Shown here one piece after another: positions 22,063 through 33,233 of a stretch of DNA of 52,872 nt (position 1 is the first letter of the stretch; every line of letters starts with the position of its first letter). Source of the DNA: Rhizopus sp. PT2906 (taxonomy: Eukaryota > Mucoromycota > Mucoromycetes > Mucorales > Rhizopodaceae); the NCBI GenBank assembly GCA_025529335.1, contig JAMYHX010000292.1, positions 1-52,872 of the forward strand, read 5' to 3'. The notes beneath the pieces were generated by a model. It was not told where the DNA came from. It made no database searches and saw only the letters and a list, made by a program, of their open reading frames with translations. The position numbers were made by a program, and so were the translations under genes.

Positions 22063-22141
22063 ACGTCATTTGTTGTATAATCAAATAATAGATTTTTTTT
22101 TACATGCTTTTCTATTTATTCATGAAATAAAGTACATATCT

Positions 22142-23953
22142 TTAAGGTTCCAAACGCTTAGGGTCACGAGGGAACAAGCTTGAGCGACGAATGTTACCAA
22201 GTCCAAGGTAAAGCATGACAACACGTTCTAAACCAATACCACCACCGGCGTGAGGTGGTGCGCCAATCTTGAAAGCATCAATATAAGGTTGGATGGTAGA
22301 AAGGTCAACTTCATGTAATTTGGCACGTTCAGTCAAGAGTTCAGCGTCATGGATACGCTGAGCACCAGACAATATTTCTTCACCACGCATAAAGAAATCA
22401 TAAGAGTTGGAATAACCAGGATTATTAGGATCAGGCATTGTGTAGAATGGACGAACAGCCAAGGGGAACTTGTCGAGGACATAGAAATCAGTGTGATACT
22501 TTTCTTTAACAAGTTTACCCAACAATCTTTCGTTGGCTGTACTCAAATCTTCAAAATCATCAATTTCAACACCGGCTTCTCTCAACATTTGAACACCTTC
22601 AGAAAACTTGAGACGAAGTGTCTTGGGCAAGAATTCGAAATCTTCAAAGTGATATTGTCTCTTGACTGTTTCGATTTCGTCCTTGAAACGGTTCTTCAAG
22701 TTGGTGAAGATGTAAACAAAGAGGTCTTCCAATACCTCCAATACTTCATGGTAGTGTTCATTGAATGCCATTTCCATATCAAGACCCATGAATTCAGTCA
22801 TATGACGATGTGTGTTGGAGTCTTCAGCACGGAAAACAGGAGCAATTTCAAACACTTTTCCAAAGTCGGCAGCGATACACATTTGTTTATAAAGCTGAGG
22901 AGATTGAGCCAAGAAGGCGCTTGACTTGAAGTAAGAAACCTTGAACACATTGGCACCACCTTCGGAAGCAGCAGCGATCAACTTGGGTGTGTGAATTTCC
23001 ATAAAACCACGCTCGATAAGGAACTCTCTAAACAGTAAGCAGACTGCGGATTGCAATCGGAAAATGGCATGGTTTGTGGTCGTACGGAGATCGAGAACAC
23101 GGTTGTTGAGACGTGTATCCAAGTTGACACGGACAAGTTGAGCATCTTCTTCAAAAGCGCTCTCGGCACGAGAGGCGTCGTCCAAAGTGAAAGCCAAACG
23201 AACTTGAACATCAGACACGATGTGAATCTTTTCGATAGCAAGTTCAGCGCAGGAGATAGTACAACTCTTGACTTCCTCTACTGGCTTTACAATCTTGCCT
23301 TCGACCAAAACAATAGATTCAGGGGTAATACCAACACAGAACTTGACCATCTGTTTCGAGATCTTTTCTTCATCGGCAGTAATGATACCTTGGATGGTGG
23401 CAACACCTTGACGGAAGACAAAAAAGCACATCTTGCCGCCAGTAGCACGAGATGTCTGGACACGGACACGCACAGTGACGGTTTCACCGGCGCGAGAACC
23501 ATTGATGGTAGTAATGTCTTCATACTTGACACCTATATATCATTGACTTTTCAATCGCATGCTCCTTTTCATATATGATATATATTTACCTGGGCGTTCC
23601 TTAGACTGATTGATAGGAAGCTTGCCATAGCGGTCGGATGAGATATCCTAAGATGAAAAAGATGAATATCTTTCTTTCATACACTTGACACTATAAACAT
23701 ACAACATTCTTGGATTCTCTTTCAGCCTTTTCGGCAGCTAATTTGGCAGCAGTAGCAGCCTTTCTTTCAGCCTTTTCCTTTTCCTTTTGGAGCTTCTTGT
23801 AGGCCTTCTTGGATATAGGCTTTCCTTCGTCGCTTTTTTTTGCAAGCATTAGCAATAAAGAATACGCGTCATTGTGAATATATCAGCTTACTCAAAGAAT
23901 TGCTCTTCTGTCTTGGTTTCTTCGGCAGTTGGTTCTTTTGTGGGTTCTGACAT
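22142..23953 (-). CDS. DPS1: Cytosolic aspartyl-tRNA synthetase
   Basis: Class IIb synthetase charging tRNA-Asp. Four exons (23953-23892, 23832-23703, 23647-23590, 23532-22142) give 546 aa (yeast DPS1 557). The N-terminal extension is a Lys/Ala/Glu helix (about 25-60), typical of eukaryotic cytosolic AspRS and tRNA-binding. Next is the OB-fold anticodon domain with TVRVRVQTSRATGGKMCFFV. The catalytic core has motif 2 FRAEDSNTHRHMTEF and motif 3 GGGIGLERVVMLYLGLGNIR, and ends RRSSLFPRDPKRLEP. No mitochondrial presequence, so the cytosolic form is predicted. The acceptor of the first intron is preceded by an A run instead of pyrimidines (CAAAAAAAAG). Confidence 0.95.
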
Positions 23954-24818
23954 TGCTATTTGTGTGTATGTATCTGTGTATAAAAGAAGAGCAAAAAAAA
24001 AAAGTATGCTTTTAATTGAGAATTTTTTTAACATCCGCTAGACAGTCACCTGACAAAACAGGTAATGGTCAAAATGAATCATTCCACACTATGACGGAAG
24101 TATCAGGGGAGAAAGATATAGGGATTGTTCGAGATGTTAATGAATGCATTAAGTTTAGCGTTTTGATTTAATACAAACATTGGCTGTTTAGTATTTGGTT
24201 ATTCAATCACTCAGTGGAAGGGGAAGATGTCTTCCTCACGAATTAGGCCCGTGCAAAGGTACTATTTTAGCATTGTAGTAAATTGATCCTTTTGATAACC
24301 TGTATAGAGGAGAGATAAATAGGTAGATAGTTCCCTTTTTAGATCACCAACAATGAAAAACACAGAGTATTGTTAAGCACGAGTACAGATTGTACGGATC
24401 ATGCTCACTTTTTATCACTCATCATGACGCATAGACTCTTTTTGATCGATTACTATTTGATCATACCTTTCTTTTTTGTCCATTTTCTGATACTATCAAA
24501 AATAACCAATGACAACAATTAAGGCTGCTAATCTTAATATTAGTGCCTAACTGTATAGATTGTTGTCAGTGATGTTGATGTAATGTGAATTAAATGCTAT
24601 AGGGAAATATGAATATATTTGTACAGTATTATATACATATATATAGTTCTGATATATTCATGATCTGTTAGGTAGTCATATAATCCATGTTATTATTTGC
24701 ATAAAATCAAGACAATGACAATTCAAAGACAAAGAGCCTATTGTTTTATCATTAAATACAAACTCTTTCTATTTTTTTTTTTTTCTTTTTCTTTTCTTTC
24801 TTTCCTTTTCATCAAACC
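23954..24818. promoter_or_regulatory. Divergent intergenic region AspRS / C2H2 gene
   Basis: 865 bp, AT-rich, no gene found. The right end (about 24770-24816) is a long pyrimidine tract leading into the ATG, the typical leader in this window. Nothing else assigned. Confidence 0.45.
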
Positions 24819-25343
24819 ATGTCTTCTCCAAAAAAGATAGCTGTTCAATTAAGTAATACGTGCTACCTTTGTGAAAGAAACTATTCTACACCTGCCTCCT
24901 TGAACAAGCATCTTAAATCCATTCATCATGCAGTCGTGACTAGTAGAAGAAATTTTGAAAGAAGGCCTCATTCAACCAAATATGAATTCAAGCACTATAA
25001 TGGTGATCCTGATATACCTATTCACCATGCCTGTAGTTCCTGCTTTTATCATACTGCCAACATAAACAGACTCAAGGATCATATTCTAAAAGATCATAGA
25101 CCAATATATTTGGAGAGTGAAAGCGAAGAAAATGAAGACGAAGAAAACGATGCCGAAGAAAATAAAGGTGAAGGGGAAAATGAAGCGCAAGAGGATCAAG
25201 GAGAAGCCTCTAATGGACAAGGCAAGAACCCACCTGTTAGAAGGCGAAGTTTGAAAAGAAGAAAAAGTTCTCCAGCTGATACCTTGGCTAATGATGTACT
25301 AAACATTCTGGTTAACAAGTTGCATAAATTGATGAAAAATTAG
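24819..25343 (+). CDS. Small C2H2 zinc-finger protein
   Basis: Single-exon 174-aa protein, probably nuclear. Residues 15-37 form a classic finger (CYLCERNYSTPASLNKHLKSIH: C-x2-C-x12-H-x4-H). A second, less regular finger is CSSCFYHTANINRLKDHILK, ending at a His-rich DHRPIY (about 68-92). An acidic Glu/Asn stretch (about 97-130) and a basic patch (RRRSLKRRKSS) follow, then a short C-terminal helix. Two fingers plus an acidic/basic tail suggest a DNA- or RNA-binding regulator; the target is unknown. It converges on the UBZ4-type gene with only 43 bp between the stop codons. Confidence 0.8.
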   Translation: MSSPKKIAVQLSNTCYLCERNYSTPASLNKHLKSIHHAVVTSRRNFERRPHSTKYEFKHYNGDPDIPIHHACSSCFYHTANINRLKDHILKDHRPIYLESESEENEDEENDAEENKGEGENEAQEDQGEASNGQGKNPPVRRRSLKRRKSSPADTLANDVLNILVNKLHKLMKN

Positions 25344-25386
25344 GTATAAAACGTTGCTTTTAAATAAAATACTATTTACACACACA

Positions 25387-25980
25387 TTATGTGAATCGTA
25401 TCTGTCCTCTTGTCTCCCATCCTGAGTCAGTTATTTCATTGTTAAAACCAACACCATCAACAGCAAGTAGATCATCCGATTCAACATAATAATTTACATT
25501 ATCTACAAAGGTGCTCTTTGTTCTTTGTCACAAAATGAGTCTCAACCATGATCATATTCATATTCTCCCTCTCACTTACTTTTTTCGTTTGGCTTCATTC
25601 AAGGCAACGCCTGTAGCAATAGTATTCTTCTTCTTGCTTGTACTGGGTACGTCATCCACAAAGCCTCCTGTACAATCAGAAGCATGTAGTTCTATTTTGT
25701 TTCTTGGGTACAATTGAGAGCATATAGGACATTCTACTGTAGAATTGATATGAGGTCCCTTTTGATAACAAAAAGTTGGTCATTGATAAAAGACATATTA
25801 TATACAAGGCGTGCTTACTGTTTTAGAAGCAGGCCGTTGAGATTGCCAGATCAGTTCATTAACAGCTGCATCAAGATCAAAGTCATCTTGCTCAGCAATA
25901 AAAGACGCTTGGTTTTTCCTCCTGTCATTCTTGCGTTCCGGTACTTTACTTGCCTTTGCTTTTCCTTTAATTTTTGGCAT
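25387..25980 (-). CDS. UBZ4-type zinc-finger small protein
   Basis: Three exons (25980-25819, 25758-25580, 25513-25387) encode 155 aa. The centre carries one C2HC finger, CPICSQLYPRNKIELHASDC (C-x2-C-x11-H-x3-C), the spacing of the Rad18-like UBZ4 ubiquitin-binding finger. The N-terminus is basic (MPKIKGKAKASKVPERKNDR), followed by an acidic segment with EQDDFDLDAAVNELI. The C-terminus ends WETRGQIRFT. UBZ4 fingers occur in DNA-damage proteins that bind ubiquitinated PCNA or histones. That role here is inference from one motif. The last intron acceptor (AAAGAG/C) is purine-rich but is the only one that keeps frame into the acidic tail. Confidence 0.7.
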
Positions 25981-26167
25981 GTGTATGTGTGTGTGTGTCT
26001 ATGCTTGATGAGAAAGAAAAAAACAAAAAGTGATCATATTAAATAAACAGTCTTTAATTGCTTAAAACATCAAGCTTTTTTTTATTAAATCAATAGTGAT
26101 TGATATGCAACAAAACATGTAAACTATGTGTAAATTATGTATGGATATGGTGTAAAAAAAAAAGTGT

Positions 26168-28032
26168 TTAAAATTCAAATGTTTCATTGTGAGCACTGAA
26201 ATGACGCTTAACAGCTTCATTCGTAACTGTCTTTGTAAGGCTGGTTGGTCCACAAGTATGAACCCACACTCTTCGATCAGGATTGAGTGTCTTGACCTTG
26301 TCTAAACATTCACTGACATTAGGTCTCTGTCCATAGACCATGTTGAACCCATGCATGCTTTCAAAGTAATTGGGGCCATCTTTTGCTCGTGTCACATAGA
26401 TGGTGAAACTGATGTGAATAGGAAGGATAGCCTTTGTCATCTTTTCATGCCAATAGTTAAACATGTCCATGAAAGGTAAAACCTCCTCTGTAAATAATAT
26501 AAGTAAAGCTAGGAGAGGTTTTTTTTTTTTTTTTTTACCTGATGATCTAACAGCCCATGAAAGTTGAATGTATTCTGTAGCAACAGTCTTGACACCCATA
26601 GATCTACGCTCAGCGCAGTCCTTGACAATAGCCATAGCAGGGGTGATACCAATACCAGCACCAAAGAGAGCCAAGACAGGAAAATCTTGATATTGAAGCT
26701 GAGGACCGAATGGGCCATCCACAGCAACCTCGATGGGTTCATTTCTGGAGGCGGCTTTGAGTATGTCTCGAGTGTAATTACCAAGAGCCTTTGCATGGAA
26801 AGTAGCCATGGTAGTGGTTGCATCAACGCCAATGTTGGCACGACGACGAAGACTTGAGGTGTCAGACAAGGACGCAATATCTGTGGATCCTTTTTCTTTT
26901 TCGTTTATGCCATCGGCAATACGCTCTTCAATACCAGAGTCTATGGACTTGTTCAAACGGAACACTTCAGAGATAGTGAAAGGATGCCAGTTGGCGTAAC
27001 CCAAGATTCTACTCTGTGCTCGTGCCATAGCCACAAAGACGTATTGACCAGGTCGAAAGTTAACCATGCCAGGGTATTCGAACAAGACGCGGAAGATACC
27101 TTCTTGAGTAACTGTGCTTGAAGCGACTTCATCAACACGAACAGAGGCTGTCTTGACAACCCATGAGTTATAGGAACGAACAGCACGATCAAATATCCAG
27201 AGGATGGTAGCAGGGATAAAGTAAGCAAAACAAGTAGGTTCGTGAATGCATGCAAAGATAATTGCGACAATCACACCAATGATATGCGAGTAATAAAATA
27301 TTTCGAAAAAGTTGCGACGAATGTACTCAAAGGAAGTAACAAACATCAAGAGAAAGCCAAGCATTGCAATCGTACCAGAGGTTTGTTCAAGGTCTTCAAA
27401 GAGAGTATCCTTTACGACATAATGCTTGATATATCCACGATACCTAAGGTATTACCCAAAAACAAGGTTAGCATGTTCTCGCAGATCGTTATTCGCACTT
27501 ACATTCTATAAACAAAGTGAGGAATGAATTCAGCTAAACCAATACGGGCAACCCAACGATGGAAAGGAATAAGCTCTTCAAATGTTAAACCAGACATTTT
27601 AGGTAGAATAGAATTTCTTTGAGCCAAAAAGAAGACAAAGCCCCAGTTGACCATACCAACAAAGGCAGCACGCCGGTCAAAAATACCAATGGAAGGAAGC
27701 ACATAAGGCTTATCATCTGCCATTTTGAAAGGAGCAAAGAAGATGAAGAGAAGATTGATGATGATGAATAAAGTAACGCCAATGATGTGCTTTACAGCAA
27801 TCATGTCAGTGACAAAGGGAATAGGTACAACGTAGTTTAGGAACGAAACAAGCTTGCTACCAGGCAAGGAAGTGATCACTTTTTCTTGTCCAGAAATTCT
27901 CTTCTTTCGTGTAAGATAGACGCGCCAGCGATTGATCTGGTAAGCAATACAGTATAAGGCGAATAACGCCCACCAAAAGAAAAAGTAAGAGATACCACAA
28001 ACGAAGAAATTTGAGGTAGTTCTGATTTTCAT
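26168..28032 (-). CDS. Ferric reductase-type flavocytochrome b (FRE family)
   Basis: Membrane oxidoreductase moving electrons from NADPH via FAD and two hemes across the membrane, usually to ferric iron. Three exons (28032-27503, 27443-26539, 26487-26168) give 584 aa. The membrane domain has bis-heme His pairs spaced 14 apart: H158/H172 (HRWVARIGLAEFIPH) and a second pair in HIIGVIVAIIFACIH. The FAD site is HPFTIS, preceded by FRPGQYVFV; the NADPH site shows GAGIGITPAMAIVKD and, near the end, WVHTCGP. A Ser/Lys/Arg insert (about 320-355) sits between FAD and NADPH parts, as in many fungal FREs. NADPH-oxidase identity is less likely because the protein has the longer FRE-type N-terminal membrane part. 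The second intron begins GTAA followed by an A run. Upstream GATA-type sites suggest iron control. Confidence 0.88.
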
Positions 28033-29298
28033 CCTTCAAAAAAAAATTATATATAAAAAAGAGGAGAGACAAAGGAAAGGATCATCCCCCTTTGAAGACA
28101 AGGAAAAAGTTTTTTTTATAGTCTTGGAAAATGAATGTCAGCCGACAAAGTCTTAAACTGTAACTAAAAAATTATCTGATTTTTTTAATAATATTATCTG
28201 ATCACTGAAAACCTATGAATTCAACTGGCTAAACATTACTGCCTCCGGTTAGAATTTATTTGCAGATATATAGTTCCGTCAGCATCTCCGAATGTAGATT
28301 AATTGTTGACAATAGATCTTTATAGTGTCCTTTATATTTAAATAAGACATGACTATACATTTGCATGGATCCATAAACAGTGACACTGTGAAAAAAGACA
28401 AAAAAAGAAATGGTTCAAGTTTCATCCATTTAGTATCCATGACAACTCGGAGAGTGGTAGCACGATTTGTTTCACAAGGAATTATCTGATTTTTCCATGA
28501 TGTGTGAAACTATGTAGTGCAAGTCAACTTATCCGTCCTTATTTTACCCGATTTAGTCTATTTTTTTCGTGTATTCTTGTGATAGAAATATACACTTGTC
28601 ATTTAATTAAAGCCATCATCAATCTAGAATGTCCATCTTTTCCCGGTTTCAACTTGAGATCATCTTGCTCATACATTTATCAAGTGAGACATTCACTTTA
28701 GTATCTTTACAATAACCCAATAAAAAGGTGCCTGTCATTTTTTTTATTCTCAACTTCGGAGCTATTCTTTACATCTTTTCACATAGCAGTTCTTTATATA
28801 TATTTACTTTGTTGTTTATGACTCAAAAATAAAAAGGGTGCTCAATAAAAATATATTGATTACGGACATACAAAATACAATAAAAAAATTATAGTGTAAC
28901 TCATGTCTCGTGTCTTTAGGAAACAAGAAAATTTGATCCGCAAAAAGAAAAAAGATCAGATAAGCTCCCGGTATCAATCAGGTAGGACAATGTACTAGAT
29001 CATTTATCTGCTAATAGGAAAAAAAAATGGGGAAGTGGATTATCATTGGAACAGAGCATAGAGCACGCATCCAGTTATGTACCTTGTTTGACAAGTCGGG
29101 TTCTGCCTAAAATAGCACTATTATTTTAATGATTGTGGTAATAAACACTGTTGAAAACAATAACATCATACCACTATGATCTAAGCATGAGTTATCAACT
29201 GTGGAGTATTAATTTAGAAAGCACACATACAATACTCTCACTTTGTGTTAATTAACCTCTCTCCTCATCTTTCAAAATAACAATAAAAACAAAAGAGT
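28033..29298. promoter_or_regulatory. 5' flank of the ferric reductase gene, with GATA-type sites
   Basis: 1.27 kb without a gene. It contains four copies of the 9-mer ATCAGATAA/TTATCTGAT: 28172-28180, 28194-28202, 28482-28490 (all TTATCTGAT on plus) and 28955-28963 (ATCAGATAA on plus). This is the ATCWGATAA consensus of iron-responsive fungal GATA repressors (SRE/Urbs1/Fep1/SreA family). Two copies are 22 bp apart, as pairs often are in siderophore and reductase promoters. The rest is AT-rich; one ORF at 28504-28701 looks like chance. Confidence 0.6.
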
Positions 29299-31275
29299 TT
29301 ATTCAACAGTCAATGCTGTCTTCTTCTTCTTGTTGTTCTTTTTCTTCTTCTTATTTGGTTTGGCTTCTTGTACTGTTTCAACCTTGTCTATAGTTCTCTT
29401 TAAGCATTCACTTGTCTTTCTTATGAAGCAGGACACAAAAAAGCCATTAGTCAAATCTTCCGCGGGTATCGTGCGTACGACGCGATCAGCTAAATCTTTT
29501 TGTATTTTAAATAAAAACGTATGTATAATATAGTGCCAAGAATTACCTTCATCCCCATCCATCTCTTTTGGCATACCGCGACGATGCCAGGTAGGTAGAA
29601 CTGTGTCACGTGAAGCCAATTCAAATTCAGGGTTATTTTTTAATACTGTCTTCACGACATGTTCATTTTCTTCCGCGTGGACCGAACAAGTGGAATAAAC
29701 GACGCGCTTTGCATTAGGGACTATTCAATACAATAAGTTCACGTTGCCCTGCTTGTGTAATATATACTTACATTTCAAAGCGTGTTCTATGACCGATATC
29801 TGGAATTCGGATAGATTCTTCAATCTCTCTTCCTGTGTACTACCGTTCTTGTCGCTGCTACCCTCATCTGTCAAATGATCAGTATATCACAACTCTCAAA
29901 CTCAATTGCAACTTACTTTCGTCTTCATCATCTACCAAATGATCCAGTCTGCTTATAATACCTGATCCAGAACAAGAAGGATCTAAAAGAAGATATTCTA
30001 CCTGTCAAGAGAAAAAAAAAATGAGCTACAGATCAATTCTTTTTGAATCGCTCATTACCTGAGAATATTGTGGGTCATTTGGATCCGCCTCCAAGAATGA
30101 GCCATGAATCGGTGTGATATCTATAAGTCATTAGCTATCTTTTTGGATTCCCTTTTTTTGGAGGTATCAACTCACTTTTACATCCTGCTTTCCCTGTTAG
30201 CCTCTTGAGTAGGCCCAATCGACGAGAATCTAGATCAAACGCCCAGATCTTGCCCGTGTTTTTCATAAGTGCTGATAGATGTGAGGTCTTATTTCCTGGT
30301 GCTGCACAGGCATCAATGACATGAGCACCTTGAGGAGGATGACATACATGAGCAGGGAAACAAGATGCCTTATCCTAAAATTTAAAATGTGAACCATGGT
30401 CCAATACCCCCACACTTTTTATACCATTACCTGAAGTATAATATGACCTGATTTATATAAAGGATGGTCATGGAAATCTGTTCTTTGATGAAAGATAAGC
30501 ATATCAGGTAAATGCTGATCAATACAAAACTCCTTTTGTCTAAAGAAGAAATAGGGTTAATGCCTATAAAGCAATATCATCTTTTTACATACTTTAATTC
30601 ACAAAGATTTTCAGGACACTTTATCAGCACATAACCTTCTTTTTCAAATGCCTTGATTGCTTTCTCAACCGTTGTCTTGTGTTCATTCACACGCGCATAT
30701 CTTGGAATTAAAACTAGGCTTGTCATATAAGCTTATGCTTTTGAATTTTTTTTTTTTTTATTTTTTTTTTTTTTACCAGCGTCTTTTACTTTTTGACTCA
30801 TCAAATCTTCATTTGTTGTCACACCTCTCTTGATCTTGATCTTGATGAGTTCAGCTTTTAATCTTGCTTGGTGACGCATAACACATTGCTTTAGTGGCAC
30901 TTCGTTACGAACAGTGATTCCTCTTTTTGTAAACAATAAATCATGAATCAGCACAAGAGCCAAAGATCGCTTCAACTGTAAGCAGGATGAATAACTTTGT
31001 TTGTACATCACTTGTAAATTCAAACCTTTTTCTCAATTTCACAAATCTTGGTAGAATCAATCAGTTCGTTCAACACTTGCTTATCTAATCAATATGTCAA
31101 TGTCAACTCATAGAGTGCTCTCCTTTTTATTATTACATTTCAAAGTTTCACAAATAAGAGCGTACATTTTCTTTTTATCTTGTACTTTTGGATCGCCAAT
31201 GACGAGACCCTTTATAGTGCCTTCATGCCTTGCAAGTTTATCGAGAATTCGTCCAGCATGTTGATAAAAGTTCAT
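29299..31275 (-). CDS. RCM1: NSUN5/RCM1 25S rRNA cytosine-5 methyltransferase
   Basis: SAM-dependent enzyme making a conserved m5C in large-subunit rRNA. Eleven exons (31275-31137, 31084-31026, 30975-30777, 30713-30593, 30539-30431, 30374-30176, 30120-30059, 30001-29917, 29867-29772, 29720-29547, 29489-29299) give 477 aa, the most intron-rich gene here. Motifs: N-terminal MNFYQHAGRILDKLARHEGT; SAM motif VIDACAAPGNKTSHLSALM (about 228-246); motif IV LLLDPSCSGSG (Cys about 306); motif VI YSTCSVHAEENE (catalytic Cys about 368). Both NSUN cysteines are present. The C-terminus is a Lys-rich nucleolar-type tail (KPNKKKKKNNKKKK). Intron 3 begins GGTAA with two A-runs. The upstream orphan gene ends only 69 bp before this start, so the two are tightly tandem. 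Confidence 0.93.
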
Positions 31276-31344
31276 TTGACAGAAGAAGAAAAAAGTATGC
31301 AATTCTGAATTTCAATTGTGAATTTATTAATATTTTAGAATCAA

Positions 31345-33109
31345 TTATTCGTCAACCTTTTAAAAAAGTTAGAATGATTAAATAGCACACGGATGTTTTT
31401 ATTACCTTTTCTAAAGACTTTATAGAAGGAGATTTGTCGCTATTGTATGACTTTAATGAAGCCTTTCTACTTAATGAAGAGAGAAGACGGCCTGATTTAT
31501 TTACGATCTTATTAGCTGTATTTGATTCCGTTGACGATATGCTATTATTTACATCCTTGGTCTATTTTAATTAATATCTAGCATATACTTATTGACAATA
31601 GACTTACATCGACCACCCGTGGTTTACCAGGAACATCAATATGGTCATAAGGAGCCTTTTGATTTGGCTCAATTGTAATTGAACCTTGTTGATTTGGTAG
31701 CAGTGCTTGTGCAGCCAAGAGTATATCCGTCGGTTGGTTTAAAGTCTCGGTTGACTTTTTCTTTTGAGAGAGCTGATCTGTTGAAGCCCAAAACATGAGC
31801 TGCTCTTCACTATGGTTGCTCATTTTATGCCCCTTTCTTAATGTAGAAAAAAGTGATCGTTTAGGCTTTTGGTATGCTGTTTGGATCAGTTTGGAGCCTT
31901 CTCTTACTGGCGGAGGTGCTTTAGGCTTCTTGATCCAGTCCTTTAAGCCGCTGTTTGATTGAATACAGTGATTAAATGCAATGCCTTTTATATAACGTTA
32001 GCTACAGTTTGTTTGTTTTTTTCTTTTTGGCTTACCATAGGCATTCAATCGTTCACTTTCTTTATTCATTTTCATTGTATGATAAAGCGTTAAAGGGTTA
32101 TGTTTTGGTCCCTGACGATAACTTAATGTTAAGCAATCTGGTCGACGTGGAGGTAACTGTTCTGTTGGCTCAGGCTCTTGGACTTTTAACTTTTTATCTT
32201 TCAACTCTTTTGCCTTTTGTTCCAATATATCTGATAATCCTTCATTTTTATCAACTGATTCAAAGATGGTTTGGAAAGTAACGAGTGGAGTGAGTAGATC
32301 ATCGCCTGTTCCTTCATCCTTCCAAGAAATTGTATAATTATCTTTGGTATCATTTGAGCCAATAATGCTCCATGGTCTTTCTTGCTCTCCATTATTCTGC
32401 TTATTATCATCTTTTCCATCATTAGATTTAAAGCGATAGATACTCTCTTGCTGCGAATAAGTGGGCTTGGGCATGTGTTTTTCATACGATTTTAAAGTAG
32501 GTGTCTTTCTAAGTGTATTTGATCTCCTGGTAGTTGCAGCGGATGTGGGAAGAGTATTCGATCTCTTTGGCTGTGCTTCTTGCTTTGGTAAAGGTGTATA
32601 AGGTGCGGGCGTTGTATTGTTTCTTGTATTATCTAATCTATGTCCTGCTCTTCTTCTCTGACGCTGACATTTATAACATTCACATGAAGCTTTATCTCCT
32701 GTGCACGAATGACCAACTGATATAGAACTGGTAGTTGATTTGGATGATAGAATGGACTGAAGGTAACTGTCCTGACCTGCACTCTGACTTAGACTATCAA
32801 AGAAAAAAAAAGAGGTTAAGCGTACTGTACTACTTTTTTTTTTCTTTCGTCTTACCTTGGAATATCATCCACTTCAATCTTTATAGACTCGCTTTCAGAT
32901 GGCATCTGTAAGCTAACTAATAGGAAAGAGTGTGTAAATAACAAAACAATAATCAATTTCCCTTTTACCATCCACTTTGTTTTCAAAATGAATTTTTTGA
33001 ACCCAATCTATAAATACCTCGTTACTTTAAGCAAAAAAAACCAACAGAATAAAAAGTGAAGAGAAATCGCTTACTTACCTTGCATACTTGATTTAGTTGT
33101 TGTAGCCAT
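31345..33109 (-). CDS. Orphan 477-aa low-complexity protein with a Cys-rich motif
   Basis: Not recognised. Seven exons (33109-33079, 33007-32969, 32916-32856, 32793-32036, 31984-31608, 31561-31406, 31356-31345) join in phase to give 477 aa. The first three exons are tiny (31, 39, 61 nt). The protein is hydrophilic and Ser/Thr/Lys/Gln-rich and probably largely disordered. At about residue 72-90 there is a compact cysteine cluster (CTGDKASCECYKCQRQRRR) with a basic end, which could bind metal. Other regions include PWSIIGSNDTKDNYTISW and short Lys-Pro motifs. The final 12-nt exon (VDE stop) is uncertain; reading through the 49-nt intron would add about 11 residues. There is no membrane segment or signal peptide. 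The short gap to RCM1 suggests compact tandem genes rather than a shared role. Confidence 0.7.
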
Positions 33110-33233
33110 GTTTAAAAAGGGTCGACAAGGAACTCACAAAAAGAAGAAAAGAAAAAAGAAAAAGGGAAAAAATACACATTTATTGTCTAAATGCGAAATT
33201 AATGTTACACTAAACCAGTTATGAACTAACAAA

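Noticed and set aside
22349..22924. 191-aa plus-strand ORF
   Set aside because: Exactly antisense to the catalytic domain of AspRS, whose motifs and splice sites are clear.
28504..28701. 65-aa ORF upstream of the ferric reductase
   Set aside because: No motif, poor composition and located among the GATA-type sites.
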